Shown: in pieces, positions 1 through 4,992 of the stretch
Numbering within the stretch: position 1 is the first letter of the stretch
Layout of the letters: each line of letters starts with the position of its first letter
Assembly (NCBI GenBank): GCA_016789035.1
Contig: JAEUSC010000098.1
Coordinates: 1 to 18,185, forward strand
Origin: Candidatus Omnitrophota bacterium
Lineage (GTDB): Bacteria; Omnitrophota; Gorgyraeia; Zapsychrales; Fredricksoniimonadaceae
Direction of reading: 5' to 3'
DNA: 18,185 nucleotides
Notes under the pieces: generated by a model
The model's database searches: none
What the model was told of the DNA's origin: nothing
The model's input: only the letters and a program-made list of their open reading frames with translations
Program-made: the position numbers and the translations under genes

Positions 1-643
1 CTTTAGCATCGCGACAGCCGAAATACCCGGTGCCGATCTGCCAGATCACATCCCCGCCCTGACGATGATAGTTAGTCAGTCCGCCTTCGCCCGTATTCTG
101 AGCAAAGCCGCCCATTTTGGCCCCTTGATTTAAAGCCATGACGGCATTCTTGCTCAGGGACCCGAAACTCATCGCCCCGATATTAAAAATACTCGCCGAA
201 TACGGCTTGGCCCTGGTGCTACCAATCACAACCCGCAGAGTCTGCGGGTCAACATGCACCGGCATGATTGAATGAGTCACCCATTCGTAGCCGACATCAT
301 AAACATTCTTCTGCGTTCCGAACGGCAGCGTATCAAGCTCGCCTTTGGCACGCTGATAAATCAGTGAGCGATCCAGCCGGTTAAAGGGTGTGCCCGATGT
401 GTTGGATTCCACAAAGTACTGATTGATCTCTGGACGGAAAAATTCAAGCATGTAACGGAAATTGCCGATCACAGGGAAATTGCGACGGATGGCTTGGCGT
501 TTCTGGACCATGTCGACTAATCCGATGACGATCACGGGGCCGAAAAGAACCATCGACCACCAGATCTTCGGATGATCAAATCCGAAATAATAATTACCAA
601 AAACGATCAGAAAGGAAATCAGAAGAAATACCAGACGAGCCAT
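1..643 (-). CDS. FMN-binding glutamate synthase family protein, N-terminal part (runs off left edge)
   Basis: The first 214 residues are present; the C-terminal catalytic bulk lies outside the window. Two hydrophobic segments (about residues 3-22 and 28-45) precede a linker, as in membrane-associated YerD-like relatives of the glutamate synthase large subunit. From about residue 150 the sequence matches the start of the Glu_synthase FMN-barrel domain: FNIGAMSFGSLSKNAV, then GGFAQNTGEGGL, then IGTGYFGCRD at the edge. Family members lack the glutaminase domain of GltB, and their physiological reaction is often unproven, so ammonia- or glutamine-dependent glutamate synthesis is a family inference. 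The ATG at 643 is the first in frame before the hydrophobic segment; no strong ribosome binding site is visible. The gene lies outside the proposed mobile island, whose left end is about 65 bp upstream of its start. Confidence 0.85.
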   Translation of the reverse strand, partial: MARLVFLLISFLIVFGNYYFGFDHPKIWWSMVLFGPVIVIGLVDMVQKRQAIRRNFPVIGNFRYMLEFFRPEINQYFVESNTSGTPFNRLDRSLIYQRAKGELDTLPFGTQKNVYDVGYEWVTHSIMPVHVDPQTLRVVIGSTRAKPYSASIFNIGAMSFGSLSKNAVMALNQGAKMGGFAQNTGEGGLTNYHRQGGDVIWQIGTGYFGCRDAK

Positions 644-706
644 GCCAACATCTTAAACGGCGGAGTGTTTAAATCAAGAACATCTTGGATTTTGTGAATG
701 GAGAGT

Positions 707-728
707 TTTGGTAGTCCAAAACGGATTT
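707..728. other. Candidate left attachment site: imperfect copy of tRNA-Glu 3' end
   Basis: This 22-bp stretch matches 6450-6471 (T-arm 3' side, acceptor strand and CCA of the tRNA-Glu gene) at 19 of 22 positions, in the same orientation. The mismatches are at 715, 718 and 721. It lies between the chromosomal glutamate-synthase-type gene and the leftward cargo operon, which is where the distal end of a tRNA-integrated element is expected. Duplication of a tRNA 3' end is a standard sign of integration. The match is imperfect, so the site may be degraded or an attP that was never identical. Confidence 0.55.
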
Positions 729-784
729 ACTTGGAATCAGATACTAGCAGAGATCGAGAATATATTCAAATTTAAGGACTTAGT

Positions 785-811
785 GCCTATACCAGCTGAA
801 GCGGCATAGGC
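785..811 (-). terminator. Weak stem-loop downstream of the leftward cargo operon
   Basis: GCCTAT at 785-790 pairs with ATAGGC at 806-811, with two further inner pairs past a mismatch. It lies 36 bp beyond the stop codon of the last cargo gene. Read leftward, the stem is followed only by a short mixed A/T stretch, not a clean U-run, so intrinsic termination is possible but unproven. Confidence 0.3.
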
Positions 812-846
812 ATTTGTAGAGTAAATATTCCCCAAAAGGCATGGAA

Positions 847-1446
847 TCACTTTGCGGGCGCTTGGTATTGCCGGGCTTTGGCCTTTAAAAGCTTTTCTCT
901 CTCCTGTTTAAACTGTGTAATTAATGCTTCTCTCATGCCGCTATGAAAAGTTCCCCTTGCGGCAAAATGACCGTTTATATGATCTAGTACGCGCTGAAAA
1001 AGTATGCCTTCCGTACTACTCCATTCCTCCCAATTATAAAAAGAGGGAATGCTCGCAATTTCATTAAAATAAGACGTGAGGTATTGTTCTTTGATTAAAT
1101 TTCCCTGATTCTTAAGCGTAATATTCAAACTTTCTAATTCAAGACTTATACGGCTTAAGTAGTCCTTATCGCTAAATAGGCCTTTCTTTTCTTTAGCATC
1201 CAATTCATCAATCTTTTGAGTTATTTCCCTTGCACGTTGCTCTGATCTAAATTCAGTCATCATCTTATTTCGTTCATCAATCTTCTTCTCAATGTGCTGA
1301 TATGCAATAGAAAGAACAAGAGCAATCAATGCGAGGAGGCCCAGAGTAAGTTTCCAGAACCAATGCAACTTAGTAAGGTCTACGCCCAATGCTATCGTGG
1401 CGAGAATACCTAAATAAAACGATGAAATGTAATAAATCCAGACCAT
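847..1446 (-). CDS. Two-TM coiled-coil membrane protein of unknown function
   Basis: I do not recognise a family for this 199-aa protein. Two hydrophobic segments (about residues 4-22 and 29-49) are separated by a short loop. They are followed by a long charged helical, probably coiled-coil, stretch (about 50-120) and a C-terminal globular part rich in aromatic residues (WEEW near 143). The topology suggests an inner-membrane hairpin with a cytoplasmic C-terminal domain. The ATG at 1446 is preceded by AAGGAA a few bases upstream. It starts 7 bp after the stop of the Mrr-type nuclease gene and is the last gene of the RT-nuclease operon, so co-expression is very likely. In anti-phage systems such small membrane proteins often act as effectors or anchors, but that role is inferred from context only. 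Confidence 0.75.
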   Translation of the reverse strand: MVWIYYISSFYLGILATIALGVDLTKLHWFWKLTLGLLALIALVLSIAYQHIEKKIDERNKMMTEFRSEQRAREITQKIDELDAKEKKGLFSDKDYLSRISLELESLNITLKNQGNLIKEQYLTSYFNEIASIPSFYNWEEWSSTEGILFQRVLDHINGHFAARGTFHSGMREALITQFKQEREKLLKAKARQYQAPAK

Positions 1447-1453
1447 TTATTCC

Positions 1454-2548
1454 TTATAAATAATTTTTTATGTTTTTCAAAGAGTTGCCGTCTATCAACT
1501 TTATTTTACCTTTTTGCGCAAGCGCCTTTGCGGAGGTTGTAAAAGAAGAATTAGTAATAACCCATCCCTCATCGCCACCGTAATAACTCAAAGCGCTTAT
1601 CACTTCTTGTACAGCTTTGTTCGAAACAGGTCCTTGATAACGCTTAGCTTGAATAATTATTGTTTTGCCATCTTTTTTCGCTATTAAGTCTGCCCCTTGA
1701 TCGCCGGAACCGGGAGTTCCTCTAATATCCTCATATCCATTACTTTTTAAAATCTTGACCAAATGTGTTTCAAACTCAACGCCGGAAAGTTCATTCAACT
1801 CTTCAGTTAATGTAGTCTTTTGTTTCCCATGATAATCACGAAACATTTCTTCTAATCTATTCTTAAGATAATGGATCTTTTCTAAATTCTCGGTTTGAAA
1901 GAATAATCGCCCTTTTCCGTATTCTTTCCAATTAATTTCTATCCCTTCCTTAAAGAATAACTTCTTAATACATGCCAGTATTTCATCGGAAAGCTCTTCC
2001 CAGCTTTCATCGCCATATTCGTCAATAAAAGATACTTTTCTTTCTGCAATTTCAAGAAACTTCGATATCAAATCTTGGTTTCTCGTTAGAATTTTCTCTC
2101 CCTGACTGGCGATTAAGTCTTTATGCTCTTTAACTCTCACCTCTTGTTCATTTTGTTCTTTCTCAATCAATTCTTTATGCTTCGTCGAGAATATCAATTT
2201 CAAATGATCTTTCAACTGAACATATTCTTTGGGTAAATCAGATCGCTGTTCCCAATCAGATAACCACTCTCTATATTTTGGAACTAAATCAGAGAGCCCC
2301 TCCCGTTGAGCAATTACGCCTATGCAATCGCGGACTTCATTCTCAATGTAATACGCTCTTTCCTTAGCATAAATCTGGCTTAAATGTTTTTGGATAATTT
2401 CATTGTTCCGCTCAATAATATTCTTACTTTTGTCCACAGAAAGCCTAGCGGAGGTTTCTTTTGTTGCCTTTCCAATCGCCTCAAATAATGCTTGAAGCCC
2501 CCAGAAAATACCGACGAGTATTAAAATGCCTATGGCAAGGTAGCTCAT
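1454..2548 (-). CDS. Membrane-anchored Mrr-type restriction endonuclease domain protein
   Basis: This 364-aa protein has an N-terminal hydrophobic segment (about residues 3-20), a long charged coiled-coil region (about 25-165), a middle region without a recognised family, and a C-terminal Mrr_cat nuclease domain (about 256-364). The PD-(D/E)xK core is clear: Glu258 in GVEFE, Asp287 in GSGDQGADLIA, and Gln300-Ala-Lys302 in IIIQAKRYQ, followed by the conserved AVQEV, VITNSSFT and IKLIDG motifs. Mrr-type domains cut DNA, classically methylated DNA, and occur as effectors in many defence systems. The ATG at 2548 follows an AGGAGAG ribosome binding site. The gene starts 14 bp after the RT stop and ends 7 bp before the next start. 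Fusion of a nuclease to a membrane anchor through a coiled coil is unusual for a classical type IV enzyme. Confidence 0.88.
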   Translation of the reverse strand: MSYLAIGILILVGIFWGLQALFEAIGKATKETSARLSVDKSKNIIERNNEIIQKHLSQIYAKERAYYIENEVRDCIGVIAQREGLSDLVPKYREWLSDWEQRSDLPKEYVQLKDHLKLIFSTKHKELIEKEQNEQEVRVKEHKDLIASQGEKILTRNQDLISKFLEIAERKVSFIDEYGDESWEELSDEILACIKKLFFKEGIEINWKEYGKGRLFFQTENLEKIHYLKNRLEEMFRDYHGKQKTTLTEELNELSGVEFETHLVKILKSNGYEDIRGTPGSGDQGADLIAKKDGKTIIIQAKRYQGPVSNKAVQEVISALSYYGGDEGWVITNSSFTTSAKALAQKGKIKLIDGNSLKNIKNYL

Positions 2549-2562
2549 AAAATTTTACTCTC

Positions 2563-3885
2563 CTACTGAACCAGAGCTGGAGCGCCGACTTTTGTGATGG
2601 CCTGAGGTGTTTGTGTCCATAGACCAGAAAAATTTGCCCTCTGTTCAATGTTCAACTTTTTTCGTTGGAATTCAAGCGCAATAACCATCGGTTGGATGCC
2701 GGAGCTTGCTAGCTGTGCCGGAGAAAGAGCCTGGCGTTTTGCATTCCAATCAATGGAATGGGTAAAGATACCCAGCTTTTCTTTCAGTTCTGCTTCCAAA
2801 GTCTGCATGTACGGTTCAACATCGGTGTGGCAATAGGCTGAAACCCACCCTTCGAGCTGGGCCTTTAATTTGCTAAGTACGCCCAACAGCGTCTTGCTAT
2901 CGCCTTGTTCCGTAATCTCTCTTAGCCGCGCGTTAAAAATTTGTATTTTCTTATCGCTTGGCCATAATCTTCTACCATTAAATCTTGTCCCTAAGAATTC
3001 AAAATGATCTTGGGTTACTTTTAAAATCCTGGTCTTACTTTCCGCATTAAGTTTATGCATAGTTAGGCCTAGACGGCCCTCAATCTCTTCCTGTGCAATA
3101 TTGTGAGCTCTGAGTGCTTCTGCTTTGTCCTTGCACATTACAATGAAATCGTCGGCGTACCGGATCAGCTTAAAACTTTCCTTTAACATTCTTTTATCAA
3201 AATTGTGGAGGTATACGTTAGCAAAAAGAGGGGAAAGTCCACCGCCTTGAGGTATTCCCCCGTCGGGGAAGAGTGAACGATCCGCTTCCGGGATAGCATC
3301 TTTATTTCCAATTTCCTGGTTTAAAGCCGCTGTGATTAACTCATTTATGGATTGATCGGGCAGGGCTGGAAAAACCATCTCGTTAAGCAACTTGTCCCTA
3401 TTCACAGTATCAAAAAATTTCTCTATATCCGCCTCGAATACGACGGGGTTACCCTCGCGGTAATGTATAACCATTTGATTTAAGGCGCTTCTTACCCCCT
3501 GACGGGGAAGATATGCGAAACTGACGCCATTATTCAATTGAAACTCTTCGATTAAAATCGGCTCAATAACCCGCGTAATGGCGCGCTGGACAACGCGATC
3601 GGAAACCTCCGCAACACGAATCCCTCGTTTCTTAGGCTTGCCTTCTTTGGTAAATTGTCCTTTCTTAATAATAGGCACACCTTTGACCGGACGGAAGAGA
3701 TATTTCCCCGCCTTCACCTGTCGTCGGATATTAGCTAAATTATTTTTTAAATTTAATGAAAAATCTTGGATGGAAAAAGAGGAAAGGCCCGATGAAAGCG
3801 GGTTAGACCGGTTAATCTCGGACCAAGCGGCCCGTAAATTGGACGGGGTCTGAACTTGTTGAAGAAGAGAAAGTTTGCGAGGCAT
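2563..3885 (-). CDS. Group-II-like reverse transcriptase, non-maturase context
   Basis: This 440-aa protein carries the ordered RT motifs: an NLRAAW fingers start (16-21), RGIRVAEVSDRVVQRAI (87-103), catalytic Asp153 in EADIEKFFD, IPQGGGLSP (211-219), the catalytic YADD (243-246), EFLGTRF (296-302), and a thumb-like segment ending LKAQLEGWVSAY (340-351). The thumb and PQGxxLSP motif resemble group II intron RTs, but there is no HNH/En domain, and no domain V-like RNA or intron boundary is seen on either side. The retron VTG-type signature and the DGR-type SQ motif are absent. It heads a tight operon with an Mrr-type nuclease and a membrane protein and is preceded by a structured repeat region. 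This suggests an exapted RT of the defence-associated or unknown-group kind; the exact clade cannot be named from the sequence alone. Confidence 0.9.
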   Translation of the reverse strand: MPRKLSLLQQVQTPSNLRAAWSEINRSNPLSSGLSSFSIQDFSLNLKNNLANIRRQVKAGKYLFRPVKGVPIIKKGQFTKEGKPKKRGIRVAEVSDRVVQRAITRVIEPILIEEFQLNNGVSFAYLPRQGVRSALNQMVIHYREGNPVVFEADIEKFFDTVNRDKLLNEMVFPALPDQSINELITAALNQEIGNKDAIPEADRSLFPDGGIPQGGGLSPLFANVYLHNFDKRMLKESFKLIRYADDFIVMCKDKAEALRAHNIAQEEIEGRLGLTMHKLNAESKTRILKVTQDHFEFLGTRFNGRRLWPSDKKIQIFNARLREITEQGDSKTLLGVLSKLKAQLEGWVSAYCHTDVEPYMQTLEAELKEKLGIFTHSIDWNAKRQALSPAQLASSGIQPMVIALEFQRKKLNIEQRANFSGLWTQTPQAITKVGAPALVQ

Positions 3886-3897
3886 CTAATTCTTTTC

Positions 3898-3945
3898 TGT
3901 GTTGAGCTTTCCACCTGGCACGCCAGTGCAACACACAACTCAACA
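3898..3945 (-). other. Stem-loop immediately upstream of the RT start
   Basis: Nested complementary segments lie 13-60 bp upstream of the RT start codon. TGTTGAG (3900-3906) pairs with CTCAACA (3939-3945); alternatively TGTGTTG (3898-3904) pairs with CAACACA (3929-3935). An inner CTGG-CACG-CCAG hairpin forms the tip. It may be translation control, the 3' end of a noncoding RNA, or an RT recognition structure. Confidence 0.45.
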
Positions 3946-4491
3946 ATAAGAAGGGATTGCCGTGATTACGCGGTTCATATCAAGGATTAATACACTTGAA
4001 ACTAGAACACAGGCAATCTTGGCTTTGGCAAATATACTGCCCGATAGCCGATTTAACAAGTAAAACTTAAGGCCGATCATGTTTTTCATGCCGTTCCAAA
4101 TCTTCCAATACAGTTGTTTGATGTTTCTCGACGGGAAAACCATTTTAATACTGAACTGGTTTCCTTCGCGCGCGCCGGTACAAAGTTGCATTTGTACCGA
4201 CCAGTATTGGTTGATTGAGGCACCCACCGCGCCCGACCTTTTTAAATGCCCCTTATCCGCCGAGATGGTTAATTTATAGTGTGTGTTGCTCCCGACGTTA
4301 GGGAAGTCGTGCGTTGCCGTGATTACGCGGTTCATATCAAGGATTAATACACTTGAAACTAGAACACAGGCAATCTTGGCTTTGGCAATTATACTGCCCG
4401 ATAGCCGATTTAACAGGGTTACCGGACGAAGTATGGTAGCATAAACTGCCTTAAAAGCAAATATCTCAAAATTTCCGCCCTTTTCTCCCAT
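3940..4491 (-). CDS. Repeat-containing ORF upstream of the RT, unknown function
   Basis: A 183-codon frame runs from the ATG at 4491 (GAGG lies 9 bases upstream) to TGA at 3940, 54 bp before the RT. A stop-free run of this length is unlikely by chance, so it is either a real gene or a template with coding constraint. No family is recognised. A 34-residue segment (LLNRLSGSI...DMNRVITA) occurs twice, encoded by the 102-bp direct repeats. Each copy holds a hydrophobic stretch, KIACVLVSSVLIL, that could be a membrane helix. The copies are 357 bp apart (119 codons), so the frame is kept and the interval has no stop. It could be a small repeat protein cotranscribed with the RT, a decayed duplicated cassette, or an open frame inside an RT-templating RNA. 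Confidence 0.4.
   Translation of the reverse strand: MGEKGGNFEIFAFKAVYATILRPVTLLNRLSGSIIAKAKIACVLVSSVLILDMNRVITATHDFPNVGSNTHYKLTISADKGHLKRSGAVGASINQYWSVQMQLCTGAREGNQFSIKMVFPSRNIKQLYWKIWNGMKNMIGLKFYLLNRLSGSIFAKAKIACVLVSSVLILDMNRVITAIPSYC
3957..4058. repeat. 102-bp direct repeat, RT-proximal copy
   Basis: It is identical to 4314-4415 except at one position (4032 is A here, T at 4389, + strand). Read leftward it starts TGTTAAATCGGC and ends ATCACGGCAA. The repeat length and the 357-bp spacing are both multiples of three, so the encoding frame is preserved. Confidence 0.97.
4146..4210. other. Extended hairpin inside the inter-repeat segment
   Basis: A perfect 9-bp stem (4176-4184 with 4191-4199, six-base loop GTTGCA) is extended by ACTGGT (4155-4160) pairing with ACCAGT (4200-4205) and by AATACT near 4146 pairing with the adjoining GTATT. 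This long imperfect stem lies between the two 102-bp repeats and upstream of the RT, consistent with a structured RNA, though no family is recognised. Confidence 0.5.
4314..4415. repeat. 102-bp direct repeat, RT-distal copy
   Basis: This is the second copy of the repeat at 3957-4058, in the same orientation, with 101 of 102 positions identical. It ends abruptly on both sides: the flanking bases differ completely from the other copy. That suggests a defined duplicated unit rather than a drifting homology. Confidence 0.97.
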
Positions 4492-4541
4492 TAGCTTTAT
4501 CCTCAATGACTTGCATCACTTAAATAATTTAAAACGCTCAA

Positions 4542-4566
4542 GTCGTTTATAGATCCTGTAAACGAC
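4542..4566. promoter_or_regulatory. 25-bp palindrome, copy 1 of a paired operator-like site
   Basis: GTCGTTT and AAACGAC arms of 7 bp flank an 11-bp centre, and an eighth pair is also complementary. Both this site and the one at 4619-4643 are followed by CCCC on the + strand and preceded by A-rich sequence. It lies upstream of the leftward repeat-ORF/RT cargo, in the region between divergent modules, so an operator or recombinase accessory site is plausible. Confidence 0.45.
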
Positions 4567-4618
4567 CCCCTTGATGGATTGCAAAGCCGTGCGAAAATTA
4601 GAAATATCATTTTCAAAA

Positions 4619-4643
4619 GTCGTTTCCAGAATCTGGAAACGAC
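4619..4643. promoter_or_regulatory. 25-bp perfect palindrome, copy 2 of a paired operator-like site
   Basis: GTCGTTTCCAG pairs perfectly with CTGGAAACGAC around a 3-bp centre. The outer 7-bp arms and overall 25-bp length are the same as at 4542-4566; centres are 77 bp apart. It lies 40 bp upstream of the small rightward gene. Read leftward, the stem is followed by TTTT, so it could also act as a terminator. Confidence 0.5.
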
Positions 4644-4682
4644 CCCATTGTCAGAAATACGGACCTATGTAAAAGTGAGATC

Positions 4683-4865
4683 ATGCTTTCCACGGCAGAG
4701 TGTAAAAAGCATTTAAACAACACCTTCACCGACGAGGAGGTTGAGCAAATCCGGGCCAGCCTCTACAGCCTCGCCGATCTGTTCATCGCCGAATACCAAA
4801 AGTCTAAAAAAGCGCGGGTCCTTCCATCGGGGGCCCCGGATGCGGGTCGGCAAGCGCGCACCTAG
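4683..4865 (+). CDS. Small acidic helical protein upstream of the recombinase
   Basis: This 60-aa protein starts at the ATG at 4683. It has a mostly helical N-terminal two-thirds (FTDEEVEQIRASLYSLADLF, then IAEYQKSKK) and a basic, Pro/Gly-rich tail. No named family is recognised. Small proteins of this style, with a DEE-x3-I-x2-LY-x-LA pattern, are often found just before serine recombinases in uncultivated bacterial lineages, so a role in recombination (directionality or copy control) or as an element-encoded regulator is a guess from position. It lies 128 bp before the recombinase start and 40 bp after a perfect 25-bp palindrome, which may control it. A possible TTGTCA/TAAAAG promoter precedes it, but would leave a very short leader. 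Confidence 0.6.
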   Translation: MLSTAECKKHLNNTFTDEEVEQIRASLYSLADLFIAEYQKSKKARVLPSGAPDAGRQART

Positions 4866-4913
4866 CCAGCGCCTATAAAATATTTTTTTGGCATTTCTTC
4901 TTCCGGTTTTAAG

Positions 4914-4919
4914 TATAAT
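4914..4919 (+). promoter_or_regulatory. Possible -10 box for the recombinase
   Basis: A perfect TATAAT lies 74 bp upstream of the recombinase start. The only -35-like hexamer (TTGGCA, 4888-4893) sits 20 bp away, which is longer than optimal, so the promoter is tentative. Confidence 0.4.
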
Positions 4920-4992
4920 GAGAGCACTCTGCCGACGAGGCACAAAATTCTTGGCACGGAAAACAGGAAATGTATAGAAAGGATAATTTCCT

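Noticed and set aside
2563..3885. Mobile group II intron
   Set aside because: The RT is group-II-like, but there is no endonuclease domain, no domain V hairpin downstream (the next gene starts after 14 bp) and no GTGYG-type 5' boundary.
4079..4279. Rightward 66-codon ORF in the inter-repeat region
   Set aside because: No ribosome binding site, no family resemblance, and it lies antisense to the longer leftward frame.
2563..4415. Diversity-generating retroelement (template and variable repeats beside an RT)
   Set aside because: The order repeat-repeat-RT looks tempting, but the copies differ at only one site. The RT-proximal copy has T where the distal has A in the RT's sense, so only reversed roles would fit A-to-N mutagenesis. 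The RT has PQGGGLSP, not the DGR-type SQ motif.
3898..4415. Integron attC sites (GTTRRRY and RYYYAAC-like cores)
   Set aside because: Core-like heptamers are present, but their order and orientation are wrong for attC, and there is no tyrosine integron integrase in the window.
2563..4560. Classical retron
   Set aside because: No VTG-type RT signature and no clear a1/a2 inverted repeat with a branching guanosine could be identified.
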